From contig OU342630.1 of the NCBI GenBank assembly GCA_910589415.1, positions 81,216,186 to 81,280,185 on the forward strand: a DNA stretch of 64,000 nucleotides. The letters run 5' to 3'. Below, one piece after another: positions 22,881-33,558 of this stretch. The notes below the pieces were generated by a model that saw only the letters and a list, made by a program, of their open reading frames with translations, was not told the origin of the DNA and did no database searches. Each line of letters starts with the position of its first letter. Position 1 is the first letter of the stretch. Source of the DNA: Malachius bipustulatus (lineage: Eukaryota > Arthropoda > Insecta > Coleoptera > Melyridae). A program made the position numbers and the translations under genes.

Positions 22881-23658
22881 CTCTCTGTCAGTAAATCCTC
22901 TCTGTCAGGTTATCATGCTCACTGTAATAGGGGGATGATTAGAACCTCACTTAATGTAATAGTTAAGTGCACTTAAAGGGTGGACAGCAGTCCTAACATG
23001 GACCGGTTAGGGACTAATACCCTTAATCGAGTTATGGGGATGAGAAAAGGTCAAAATAAGTATACTTATAGTGATGAAAAATACATAGTAATAATTCGAA
23101 TAAAGTAATTCTCTCTGTCAGTAATCCTCTCTGTCAGGTTATCATGCTCACTGTAATAGGTGTGGATGATTAGAACCTCACTTAATGTAATAGTTAAGTG
23201 CACTTAAAGGGTGGACAGCAGTCCTAACATGGACCGGTTAGGGACTAATACCCTTAATCGAGTTATGGGGATGAGAAAAGGTCAAAATAAGTATACTTAT
23301 AGTGATGAAAAATACATAAGTAGTCATAATTCGAATAAAGTAATTCTCTCTGTCAGTAATCCTCTCTGTCAGGTTATCATGCTCACTGTAATAGGTGTGG
23401 ATGATTAGAACCTCACTTAATGTAATAGTTAAGTGCACTTAAATGGTGGACAGCCGTCCTAACATGGACCGATTAGGGACTAATACCCTTAATCGAGATA
23501 TGGGGAGAAAAGGTCAAAATAACTATACTATCGCCCGTATTCACAAACGATAATTTCCTAAATAATTATTTTCGAGATATTACAGGACAGAAACGCTTTG
23601 TGAATACGGGCCTAAGAGTGATGAAAAAATTCATAGTAATAATCCGAATATATTAATA
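22881..23658. repeat. Tandem repeat, ~230-234 bp unit, three copies
   Basis: Units start at 22881, 23111 and 23345 with CTCTCTGTCAG. They are almost identical, including GGACAGCAGTCCTAACATGG and GTTATGGGGATGAGAAAAGG. The third carries extra substitutions and a MITE insertion at 23532-23612. The array lies between the DIRS left repeat and the gag remnant. Confidence 0.85.
23532..23612. mobile_element. MITE, GCCCGTATTCACAAACG family, copy 3 (short)
   Basis: The ends match the copies at 8935 and 10735; the interior is reduced to about 80 bases. It interrupts the third tandem unit. The same site in units 1 and 2 (TATACTTATAGTGATG) shows the empty target, so the borders are well fixed. Confidence 0.8.
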
Positions 23659-23879
23659 ATCATATCAATAGTGATGACTTATAACAAAGAATCATATTAA
23701 TAATGGTTACTAGTGCATAAAAGTACTAACAACACGACCGAAGCATTAATAGCTAATACAAAATTTAAGTACCTTGATCAACAGGCAGGTGACTCGTGTG
23801 ATATCACTGATATCACTAGCGAAGAATAACAGCCAGATAGTGAATCAGCTCACTCAGTGAGATCTTCGCTCACGCAACC

Positions 23880-24390
23880 CCCTGTAACGATGATTGAGGA
23901 ACAAGGTGATTCTATCACAGCAATTTTGGACGAAAATCTAAATCAAGTAGCTGAATCAGGGCCGAATACCTATTGCTGAAAAATTGTTGGACAGATGTCA
24001 GAATTATTTATCACCATAGCTCGACCGCGAAACTAGACAACAGCTAGTTAAAGAGTGGAATATTCCTGGGAACTGTCAAACTCTCAGGGAACCAAGACTC
24101 AATACGGAGGTGCAAACACTTTTGTCACAGGCCGAATTGAACTATACAGCAATCCGATTGTTGTAATCGTTAAACATCAATCGTTCAGTAAGCATTATTA
24201 ACGATACGTTTCTACAAAAACGTTATCAAATAACGGAAACATTGACTAGTGGACCACATCTGCAACAGTGGATGCTGGAAAGTGGAAAGATTCTGACATA
24301 CATGCATCACACAGTATCTACGCACAGAAAATTCAAATTAAATCATGATGTCAATGCCGCAGTTCAAAAAATATCAGTACAATAAAAGGC
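23880..24390 (+). pseudogene. DIRS gag-like remnant
   Basis: Broken frames read KEWNIPGNCQTLREPRLN, then LSQAELNYTAIRLL, then PHLQQWMLESGKILTYMHH. This resembles the Gag-like ORF1 of DIRS elements (an LxAPxLNxE-like motif followed by helices). Several stops interrupt it. The assignment rests on position and weak similarity. Confidence 0.5.
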
Positions 24391-24439
24391 GGACACGTTG
24401 CTTTTTGTAATAACGAAAAGGGCGACCGAACAAGCTGAA

Positions 24440-26010
24440 CCAGGAAAAAACCTAACAAGGGAAAGTTCCTATACAAAAATCATCCTCTGAATTATTTCAG
24501 TCTATTATAGAACTTAGGGAAATTGGAGCTATTGAGCTCCATTGTTATAAAACCCAATGGGAATTATAGGTTCATAAAAATAAATAAATATCATATGGCT
24601 GTGGTAAAGCCCAAGTGTCAGAAGTTTTCAAGTAGCCACAATAAGGGCCTCTGACATAACTTAACGACTGCAGTGAAGCAGCCGGGACCCCCTTTTTAGG
24701 ACCTCCCGGAGCACAAAATAAATCTCAAAGAACTAAATAATTATCTGAACTGTTCACATTTTAAACTTGAGGATTTCAGAACTGTAAAAAACCTAATAAA
24801 TGAAGGATGCTATATGAGTACCTACGGTTGATCTCAAGAATGCATATTTTTTCAAATTCAAATACGATAACCACCTTTTTGGGTTTACGTGCCTTCCAAA
24901 TAGTCTTTCGACAGCACCATATGTTTTTACAAAAAATTTTTAAACCTATCGTGAATCGCTTGAGATCTATGGGTCATGTTTCAATAATATACCTTGACCC
25001 ATATGATATTGATGATATTGATTGATAGAAAAAATAAATAAATAAATAAATAAATAAAAATAAATAAAAATAAAAATAACATCTCTAGATTTTATTATAA
25101 ATTATGAGAAAAGTTGCCAAAATCACATTAAAAATATAACATTTCTATAGGATTTGTTTCCAATAGTCAGGAGATGATAATGTCAATTCCAAATGAAAAA
25201 CAAAAAATTGTCTCACAGTTACCAATGTTCTTGAAAATTAATAACTCTTGTCGCAGCTATGCTGTAACTACTGTTGGGTGCATGTGAAACAATTTGAAAG
25301 GGAAAATATCTAGGACTTAAAAAATAAAATTCAAATTATGATAAGAAGATAATTATTCTGAATTATCTCTTAATAGATATCGATTCATAGTCGAAAAGCT
25401 TGAAAAATGCGAAAATGAGCAATAAATAAACAAACAATATTTTACTATAATCTGCACCGATGCATCCAATTCAGAATGGGGTGCAACAAACTCCCGAGGC
25501 GTTTGGAGCTTACAGGAGAGTGCTTATCATATCAATCAGCTGGAACTCATGGATGTGTTCAATTTTAAAAGGCTTTGCGAAAAAATAAATAAATAAATAA
25601 ATAAATAAATAAAATAAAATATATATATTATAACAGGCATACCCTCTTAAGATAAGCTAATATTACAGCCATAGCCTACATAAATCGCATAGGCGGCGTC
25701 AAGCATGGGCCATTGAACAAAATAAGGCGACAAATTTGGAAATGTTGTTTCTGAACTGGGCCTACCAAACGTAAATTTATTTGCCTCCCACCTTAATAAT
25801 AAATGCAAAACTTTGTATCTTGGCGTCCAGATCCATAATCAGCAACAGTAGATGCTTTCACATTATCATGGACTAATACTTATAAATTTTTACGCAGTTC
25901 CGCCCTCCCCGCTCCGATCCACGGTGATAAATAAATTTTTGATTGATAAGGCAAAATATATTGTTGTTTTTCCACCATGGAAAACACAACCATGGTGTCC
26001 TGCATTGAAA
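24440..26010 (+). pseudogene. DIRS reverse transcriptase / RNase H remnant
   Basis: Recognisable pieces in order are DLKNAYFF, then FGFTCLPNSLSTAPYVFTK and VNRLRSMGHVSIIYLD (RT palm), at about 24820-25010. Next is FVSNSQEMIMSIPNEKQKIV (thumb) near 25150. RNase H follows with CTDASNSEWGATNSRGVWSL and AYHINQLELMDVF at 25446-25560. AIAYINRIGGVKHGPLNKIR follows near 25670, then DAFTLSWTNTYKF and VVFPPWKTQPWCPALKNL near 25855-26010. These match the DIRS RT-RNase H order. Two (AAAT)n tracts (25034-25075 and 25585-25612) interrupt it and frames shift repeatedly. Confidence 0.8.
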
Positions 26011-26079
26011 AATTTGATTGTTTCTGCGAGTTGCCAATTTTGCACACTAATAAAACTTTACTCTCATCTTATTTGAGAC

Positions 26080-27110
26080 AACCTCATCCTCTATGGGAAA
26101 GCCTTACCCGGAGAGCAGCACGGTTTTCCGGGAAGCGTACATCTTAAAAAATGTTCCTGGAACTGCTTTAAAAACCATATGATACCATCTCTTAGCGAAA
26201 AGACGTTGAAGCAATATAGCTCCACGTACAAAAAATTGTGGCTTTGTGAAAGGGTGGAAGTATTTAATTCAGACCCAAATAAAATAATTAAATTTTTATA
26301 GGAAGAATATAATAAGGGGGAAAAGTACAGTACCCTTAACACACATAGGTCTGCCTTGAATACATTAGTACAACCAACCGATCAGACCATATTAATGAGA
26401 TTCTTGAAAGGGGCTTTTAGAACAGGACCAAAATTCCCAAGGTACAACGAGATATGAGATCTGCACCCTATACTAGTGTATCTAGAGCCTCTAAATCCTG
26501 AGCTAAATTCATTGGAATCACTGTCTTTGCAACTGATTATTATAAGCTTACTCTTCTTCTAGCATTATCATCGGCACAAAGAGTACAAAAATTAGCAAAG
26601 ATCAAGTTATCAAACATAATCCATAATCAATGATGATAAAGTTGAAGTTGTGATAACGGATCTAATGAAAACTTCCACATCTAACAAATGCCAACCAAAA
26701 ATAACATTACACTATTTTAGAGAAAGGTGAAACCAATGCGCTTCGTCAGTACTCATATTTTACATGGACTCAACAAAAGAATTCAGAGGAGAGATAGATC
26801 AATTATTACTTACCTTCAAAAAGCCATATCATCCAGCGACTATTCAAACAATCAGTCGTTGCATTAAGGCTGGCCCAAAAGCCAGAATAAATACCAGAAA
26901 ATTCAAATCGCATAGAACGCGACATGCAACTACTTCCGCTGCTGCAACGAAAGGCCTCAGTGTTGAAAGCATTTTACAAAAACAGCACTGGGGTGGACAG
27001 AAAACTCAAAGGTAAATAAATATTATAATCGACCTGTAATGAAGTATCAGGCAAGTTGCGTCAAATCAAAAATTTTAGGTCAGTTATTTGCACCTAGGCA
27101 AATAAGTTCA
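26080..27110 (+). pseudogene. DIRS tyrosine recombinase remnant
   Basis: The N-terminal core-binding part reads SLSEKTLKQYSSTYKKLWL, then LNTHRSALNTLV and FLKGAFRTGPKFPRYNEI. The catalytic part gives FKKPYHPATIQTISRCIK, the H-x-x-R box SHRTRHATTSAAATKGLS near 26920-26970, and KYYNRP with the likely nucleophilic Tyr just after a frameshift near 27020. Internal stops at several places show that it is not functional. A tyrosine recombinase instead of a DDE integrase separates DIRS from LTR retrotransposons. Confidence 0.82.
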
Positions 27111-27348
27111 TTTACTTGAATTGGTAATTAATATTTACATAATCTTCGTCTGGTTGAAACATAGTTTTACATCAGTGTTATTATTGGTTTTAAATTCTGT
27201 GAAAAAAGTATGTAACTTTGATAACGGAAATAAATATTACTCTGCATGGTTAGTAGGTATGCTTCCTAATTTTATTCGCCATAATATTCCAGCAAGCAAC
27301 ACCTACCAGGAAACAGGATATTTTTTAGATCGGTTGTGCTTTAAACAT

Positions 27349-27463
27349 CTACAGGGTGATATTGAGGACGTGATCATCGAAGTATAATTAGAGGTTAAAC
27401 GACTTACCTGGTAAGGAAGTTCAATCCTCAATTATACGAGATGATCACGTCCGAAAATATCAC
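27349..27463 (+). repeat. DIRS internal complementary region
   Basis: Bases 27349-27389 are the inverse of 22516-22556; bases 27386-27463 are the inverse of 27646-27723. The two halves overlap at AATT. In the DIRS replication model this region templates the missing termini so that a circle can form. Confidence 0.88.
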
Positions 27464-27518
27464 AACCCACCCGCACCCTATACCCAACTGATAACGATCT
27501 AAAAAATTGAAAAAGCTC

Positions 27519-27653
27519 AGAACGATAATGAGCTATCTACAGCAGATAACGGCCGGACGTGCGGGTGAGTAATAGGTACCTACCTGGGGATTTTAAAAAA
27601 CTGAAAACATTACGCACTATTGGAGCTCGTGAACGTCACTACAGGGTGATATT
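27519..27653 (-). repeat. DIRS right inverted terminal repeat
   Basis: Exact inverse of 22542-22676. The right terminus continues to about 27723 with sequence that is repeated, inverted, in the internal complementary region. Confidence 0.9.
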
Positions 27654-27723
27654 TTCGGACGTGATCATCTCGTATAATTGAGGATTGAACTTCCTTACCA
27701 GGTAAGTCGTTTAACCTCTAATT

Positions 27724-28530
27724 AAAATTGCTTAAAATAAATATCAAAAAACTAATTACAAGTCTTTAATAAAATAAAACACATAAAATATGGAAATGAC
27801 AGGTAGAACGATTGATATATGGAAGCAATAAAAATGACCAATGTCTTCTTCGCTTGGTATTTTTTTTAATAATTTGAGTTAGGAAAAAGATGTTAAGATG
27901 CGGTTTGCGCTGGCTTATTGGTTGATCATTTGTCTATTTTCTAGTCTAAAAAAATGCATTTATTTTTTTTTGAGAAAATGCAATATTTTGGTTATAATAT
28001 CGAATAACGCCCTCTATCGGCGGCCATGTAAGTCACAACTGTCAGTATCACAAGAAATATAAAAGCCCAAGAAATGCTCTTTTCAATGATACTAAATTTA
28101 TCCAAATCTATTACAGCCGTTTCGAAGTTACAGGCATTTATTTAAAACAACATTCACATACCCCCCACCACTTTATTTCGAAAGATATAGAAAAATTGTT
28201 TTTACAAAAAATGTTCGACATTAAGTTAACATTAAAAGGCAAATACTTTTTTGCTGCATTCATTGGGGAAAATCACAAGAAACGTAACTTTATGTAATTC
28301 AAGATGGTGCAAACCCCTCTGGCAGCCATCTTGGAAACTTGAAAATAATTTCCAGCATTTTCCCTTGCCCACTTACCCTATAAAATTTTTTACCGTAACT
28401 CTCTACGCTCATTAGTTGCTGAGGTACAGCCGCTTACCTCGTTTATTTGCCCACCCTGTACATTTATTAGTTATAGTTATATTTATTTATTATAAGTAGG
28501 TATACATCAGCAATTGAAAGCCGTAGGATT
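27724..28530. other. Intronic DNA with one mariner-like end
   Basis: A CCACCCTGTACA end at about 28450-28461 is the inverse of ACAGGGTGGG-type termini seen elsewhere (32645). The stretch left of it may be a truncated non-autonomous element. No gene was found. Confidence 0.35.
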
Positions 28531-28532
28531 AA

Positions 28533-28682
28533 AATGAATTCAGAAAAAAATATTTATGCACAGCAAGAACTCAAATTTTTGGGTCACGAGGTAACTCTTT
28601 TTTTTTGGTCTACTACCGGATCACTACAAGATTGAAACTATAATATGGTTAGAAACGCCGACTGATGCTAAAGCACTAGAAA
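28533..28682 (+). pseudogene. Ty3/gypsy reverse transcriptase fragment
   Basis: Plus-strand frames give AQQELKFLGHEVT and, after a gap, LPDHYKIETIIWLETPTDAK. This resembles the conserved region after the RT active site of gypsy elements (LKFLGH followed by PxKxxAIxxxPxPTD). It is only about 150 bases and frame-shifted. Confidence 0.55.
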
Positions 28683-29109
28683 ACGGGCGCGACTTTTAAT
28701 TATATACTCATATTACCACAATTGATCATAAAATTTATATGTAATATTTTTTGATATACATAATAGGTGAAGGGTCTAGGGAAAAAACGATTAAAAAGCT
28801 CAATAGTCACGACTATGATAAAAATAATACGAACAAATATTAACCTGACCAGGACCAGTATCCCGTCCCAGTCATCCTGTAGAATACAATACAAGAACAG
28901 ATCCAAATGATCAGGACCTTCATTTACGATGTAGGAACTGGAAATGATGTGGGGACTAAAAATGATAACCTCGCTAAGCAATTTCCGCGATTTTTGTAGA
29001 AAGGGCTTCGATACATCTGTTGAGTGTATCTATTACGGCAATAACAGCCATGATAGATAAATAAATTAAATAAACAGAAAAGTAATTCTTTTAACAATTG
29101 AAAACTAAA

Positions 29110-29333
29110 TTATTCATCAGTATAGAGAACAAAATCTTCACCATCACCTACTTGGTGAACTCTGGCAATATGGAGTTTGCAATTTTGTTTTCTTTTCGTT
29201 TTAAAATTACAGTTTTCAAACATGCAAGCGTATCTTTTTTCCGTGCCGCAGTCAAATCTCACATGCTTGTAGAAAGAATTTTTTAATTTGAATCCTCGAT
29301 TACATGTTTTGCATACAAATTTATAATCCATGT
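29110..29333 (-). CDS. lola: lola-type alternative 3' exon: C2HC + C-x4-C zinc-finger pair
   Basis: The exon follows TTTCAG, begins with AC, and has 73 codons to its stop. An in-frame Met directly follows the junction, but the splice phase shared with the other cassettes argues that it is an internal residue. Finger 1 is C-x2-C-x12-H-x4-C (RGFKLKNSFYKH). Finger 2 has the wide knuckle CMFENC, then x12-H-x4-H. An acidic end (GDGEDFVLYTDE) closes the protein. It pairs in style with the neighbouring cassette at 30129-30313, about 800 bases upstream. Confidence 0.82.
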
Positions 29334-30128
29334 CTGAAAGAAAGAAACTTATTAGATGAAATTTGAAAAAATGTTTGTCAAAATAACCTTATATTTTATT
29401 CGCTGCTGCCATCAAAGCTGAGGAGTTTTATAAACTTTTTTTTAACTCTGTAAATTTAAATGCATTAAAACTACTGCGTAGAGTTTCTTAAATATTTAAT
29501 AGAATTAACTATTATTATCTGTGACATCTATTCTCTCTCTATCTATCTATCTATTGATTCTGTGACATAATAATAACGCAACAATAAAGGGGTGGTTCTT
29601 GCAAGAGAGGGAAATCTATACATTATCATAAAACAATGGCTGATTTACATACTCTGAAAATATTTTTATTTCCAGGATTATTAAGTACCTCCAGGGTATT
29701 TATTTACACTTCATAATATTGATAAACTTGGTGACACTACTTGGTACAGTGAAAACTTCTTAAGTTCATGGCTGAACGTCAAAGTATCTCACAATTTTCA
29801 TGCAGTGCTAAATTATTAAGTTACAGTGACTGACTTAGGAGTTGGACTTAACAGTACAGACAGGAGATGCCGAAACTCTTCCCACTCGCCATATTGCGTC
29901 TCGTTGTGCCAGTGATTTCATATAAAAAGTGCCCCCTTAAGTAATTGTCCCCAACAGTATGAATTCAGTCACTGTAAATTAAGTCATGTGCGTGCGACAT
30001 CGAATGTATAATATTATGTTAAACTTTCAAGCATTCACAATGCAAAAAAAATCTCTAATGCACCTACTAATCACAAACTATTAGATATATGAACAATTTA
30101 TCATAAATATGTTTACAAACAGATTTAA
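29334..30128. other. Intronic DNA between two cassettes
   Basis: Contains a short TCTATC/CTATCTAT run near 29530-29550. No gene or element ends seen. Confidence 0.5.
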
Positions 30129-30313
30129 TTAATCCAAAGATTTGTGAACTCTTCGCATATGACGTCGCAAGCTTGATTTTCTTATTGTTTTATAGTGACA
30201 ATATTCAAAGCTACATTCATGTAATGGCATTTGTTTCGAACAATCGTAGCGAAAATGAAAAGTGTATGAGGTTTTTTTAGAATACCCTTTTCCACACACT
30301 GCACAGACAAACT
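30129..30313 (-). CDS. lola: lola-type alternative 3' exon: C2HC + C-x4-C zinc-finger pair
   Basis: The exon follows TATTTCAG, begins with AG, and has 60 codons plus stop. Finger 1 is C-x2-C-x12-H-x4-C (KGYSKKTSYTFH). Finger 2 is C-x4-C (CSFEYC), then x12-H-x4-H, with a typical RRHMRRVH ending. Only four residues follow the last His. Among the cassettes this one is closest to the well-known short lola tails I recall. It is near to, and similar in layout to, the 29110-29333 exon, which suggests an old local duplication. Confidence 0.85.
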
Positions 30314-30569
30314 CTGAAATAAAAAAATTGCATATTATTAACAATAATTATATTCTCCTATTATTTTAACAATTATTATTATCATTATCTTATCATTAAA
30401 GACATACGCATTTATTAGCACATTATTAACTACAACACACAAAAAGTAATATACCTATTGCAAGAGTGGGTACTTGCCAGGGGCTCGTGCTGCGATTTTC
30501 GATTTCCGTTATCGTGGATATCAGCCAGCATTATGCGCTTGTTGAATAATATACAAACTCCATACGGAT

Positions 30570-31327
30570 CTACACCTTTTCCAGTTGTAATTGAGAAACG
30601 ATTAAATGAATTTCAGAATGCGTCAACTGTAATTGAGAATAGTCAAATGTAATTCAGAATGCGTCAAATGTAAATGAGAATAGTCAAATGTAGTTCAGAA
30701 TGCGTCAAATGTAATTGAGAATAGTCAAATGAAATTGAGAATGCGTCAAATGCAATTCAGAATGCGTAAATTGTAATTGAGAATAGGTCAAAAATTCAAA
30801 TGAATTACATAAGATCTTAACTTAAACAAAAAATACATATTCAACTAATAAAAAACTATGCATGCATAGAAATCATAATTACTACATAGAACGCTAACAA
30901 TTGTCCAACTATTGTCCAACTAGCATTGGTTCCATAGCTAAAGCAGCCTCGAGGAACGTGGTTGAAAATACTGGGACTTGTAGGTGAAATTTACGAATTT
31001 TACATTATCTCAATTTCAATTGATCCATTCTGAATTCCATTTGATACTTTCCTAATTACATTTAACGCTTTCTCAATTCCTTTTGATGGTTTCTCAATTA
31101 CAATTAACGCATTCTCAATTACAATTGATGCATTCTCAATTAAATTTGACTATTCTCAATTACAAATGACGCATTCTGAATTACACTTGACTATTATCAA
31201 TTACAATTGATGCATTCTGAATTACATTTGACTATTATTCTCAATTACAAATGACGCATTCTGAATTACATTTGACTATTCTCAATTACATTTAACCGTT
31301 TCTCAATTACACCTGGAAATGGTGTAG
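30570..31327. mobile_element. Foldback element built of inverted arrays of ~20/21-bp repeats
   Basis: The outer ends are inverted repeats (CTACACCTTTTCCAGTTGTA at the left, inverse of the right end at 31308-31327 with few changes). The left arm (to about 30800) is an array of alternating 20- and 21-base units, GAATAGTCAAATGTAATTCA and GAATGCGTCAAATGTAATTG. The right arm (about 31010-31310) holds the same units in reverse. The centre is about 200 bases of unrelated AT-rich sequence. The plan matches Drosophila FB-type foldback elements; the mover is unknown. Confidence 0.75.
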
Positions 31328-31365
31328 TTTAAAAAATACAACCTTTCGCCTCAGGTAGGTACATA

Positions 31366-32304
31366 CGAGGTCTGGCTATTAAATAACGAGACTGCGCGCG
31401 CAGAAGGCGTCCTAGAGGGGTGGTGAGGAACACGAATGCAGCATTGGTTAGAGTGTAGTGTCTGCTTCGCCTGTATGAAAACACGTTTTTGTCGCTGTAG
31501 TAGTATTTTTTCTATGAAAGTTGAAAATGAACGCGGTTTTTTCTCGTGCCGATAACAACGTGTGACGAAAAACGAATCAATGTGAAATTTCTCGTTAAAT
31601 GAAAAAAAACTCCTACTGAGCGCTATAAATTGTTGAAAGAGGCCTACGGTAAAGATTCTCTATCTCGTGCACGTGTTTTCGAATAGCATAAAAGGTTTTC
31701 TGAAGGCGGGGAGAGCATCAAAGATGACCAACGTCCAGGTCGACCTGTGTCTGTTTCAACTCCGCAAAAAGTGACCAAAAACAATGAAATTGTACGCGGA
31801 GATCGCCGTATGAGCATTCGGATGATTGCTGAGACTGTAAACGCCAGACGCTGAGACTCTCGCCATGTTTTGGCAACACTGCGAGAGCGAGTCGTAAGAA
31901 ACGATCGGAGTTGTGGGAAAACAAGTCGTGGCAACAATGCACCTGCCCATAACGCGCTGTTTGTGAAGCGTTATTTAGCCGCTAGAGGCGCTCCAGTGCT
32001 TGAACATGCACCGTACTCACCTGATTTAGCGTCTTGTGACTTTTTCTTGTTTCCGAAGATCAAGTCTGCCTTAAAAGGAACCCGGTTTGAGTCGATGGAA
32101 GAGGTGAAGCGAAAATCGGCGGAGCTTCTAAATTCTGTCACAAAAGAAGACTTCCAGTATTGCTTTGACCAATGGAAAAAATGAATGGAACAGTGTGTGG
32201 GGAGGGGAGAGGTGTACATTGAAGGGGAGCATTCGATTGTAGAATAATTTTTACAATAAACTTCTTTTTCATATGCAGTCTCGTTATTTAATAGCCAGAC
32301 CTCG
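31366..32304 (+). mobile_element. Internally deleted mariner (DD34D type) with TA target duplication
   Basis: The ends CGAGGTCTGGCTATTAAATA and the exact inverse lie between TA dinucleotides. The inside carries a transposase with its middle removed (next entry). At about 940 bases it is shorter than a typical 1.3-kb mariner. Confidence 0.88.
31580..32230 (+). pseudogene. Mariner transposase remnant, central deletion
   Basis: The N-terminal half (RYKLLKEAYGKDSLSRARVF, then KDDQRPGRPVSVSTPQKV and RGDRRMSIRMIAETVNA) keeps the two helix-turn-helix regions. It then jumps near 31850-31930 to the C-terminal part (NNAPAHNALFVKRYL, then HAPYSPDLASCDFFLFPKIK). The deletion removes the first catalytic Asp, and the Asp of the second box is replaced (GNNAPAH where HDNAPAH is expected). 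In-frame stops occur near 31590, 31684, 31853 and 32182. The third Asp (CDFF) remains. It cannot be active. Confidence 0.85.
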
Positions 32305-32306
32305 TA

Positions 32307-32943
32307 CATATGAAATGTCAAACTTTCTCGTGTACCTACTTAATGATGAGGGAAGTCTCGTTTTCGTATAGAGGAACCTATACAAAAAATTAATGCCAAT
32401 CTTAAGAGATATTGAACTGCTCAGTTCAATTAAATTAAAAAAAGTAAATCAATTGTCTATTAGTATCGTCCAGTTATAACTTGTAGATTTTTTTCCGAAT
32501 TTTATTGATTCCATTTTTTATCATTTTAGAGACCTCGAGGAAAAGAATTAAGTCATAAAAAGATTCCTAGATTGAAGAAGGAACACCGGAATTGTACCTA
32601 CAGAGGTTTTTCATCTTTCTCACTATTGGGATTTCTAAAGACATACAGGGTGGGTTAAATTACATAAAGTTGCATGATTGTATGCTAATTAAGAATCTGA
32701 AACAAAACTTCAGACAGACTTCATGAAAACTTGCTTTTAATTGGAATTTTTCACTTTAAAGCACAAAAGTGCGTAAAAGTACTTAAACACTTCTTGTGCG
32801 TAAAAGAATTTCGAAAGAAAAGAAGAAAAGAATTTCGAAGCTGGAATATCAGTCAAAACATGAACTTTATGATTAATAAAAGCAAGTTTTCTTGTAGCCT
32901 GGTCACTTTGACAATATAAAATATCAATTTCTAGAATTCATAA
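32307..32943. other. Intronic DNA with an ACAGGGTGGG end
   Basis: Contains CATACAGGGTGGGTTAAATT at about 32642, a mariner-like terminus without an identified partner. No gene seen. Confidence 0.4.
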
Positions 32944-33129
32944 ACTGTTGTTTTTTGGCGACTAACAAAAAATTTTGTGTAACGCTCGTTGCAAAAGAAG
33001 TGTTTCAAGCACCTGACGATTGTCAAACTCGGGCTTCGGCCTTTTTGACAATCGTCAAGTGCTTAAATACTTCTTTTGCAACGTGTATCACACAAGATTT
33101 TTTTGTTAATCGCCAAGAAACAATAATTT
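32944..33129. mobile_element. Short palindromic MITE (~85-bp arms)
   Basis: The left arm (TTGGCGACTAACAAAAAATT, then CGTTGCAAAAGAAGTGTTT and TGACGATTGTCAAA) is mirrored by the right arm (TTTGACAATCGTCAAGTGCT ... GTTAATCGCCAA). The loop is about 20 bases around GGGCTTCGGCC. No coding capacity. Confidence 0.7.
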
Positions 33130-33558
33130 AAAGAAACAAGAAATATAAATTTTGAAACTTGCCTTTAATTGTTTATTCATGTCACTTTTAAGAAGTGCGT
33201 GAAAGAATGTCATTTTGAAACTAAAATGACAATAAAAATGGCGACTTTATGAAACGATGTACTTTAAAAAAAAAAAAAAAAAACATTTCTACACCGTTCG
33301 CTGGATAGAAGCGTCACTATTCAGTGGACAAAAATCTCATCTCTCCACAATTGTAAATCTGATCCAGTTAATTGCATTTTAACGCAAAAATAAAATAAAA
33401 TGAACAAAATAAAATACGATAAAAAAATTTCAAGGAAAGGAGACATACGCCTCACAAGTGTGCATGTGATCTAGATTACCTACTTTTTTAAATATTTTCA
33501 GAACCTTTAAAACAACACTGTTGAATGCTTGGCCTTTTTATCAATAAAAAATTTAGGT

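Larger units (their letters stand above)
22516..27723 (+). mobile_element. DIRS-type tyrosine-recombinase retrotransposon, full length, coding decayed
   Basis: Inverted terminal repeats are identical over 135 bases (22542-22676 against 27519-27653). An internal complementary region at 27349-27463 matches the inverse of the extreme left end (41 bases) and the extreme right end (78 bases), joined at a shared AATT. That arrangement is diagnostic of DIRS elements, which copy through a circular intermediate and integrate with a tyrosine recombinase. Inside are remnants of gag, reverse transcriptase, RNase H and recombinase in DIRS order. Many stops and frameshifts show that the proteins are dead. 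No target duplication is expected for this class. Confidence 0.9.

Noticed and set aside
28700..28981. 93-codon minus-strand ORF
   Set aside because: No domain or splice context; probably chance in AT-rich DNA.
30590..31310. CRISPR-like short repeats
   Set aside because: Units are contiguous without unique spacers, occur in inverted orientation, and lie in an insect genome; the structure is a foldback element.
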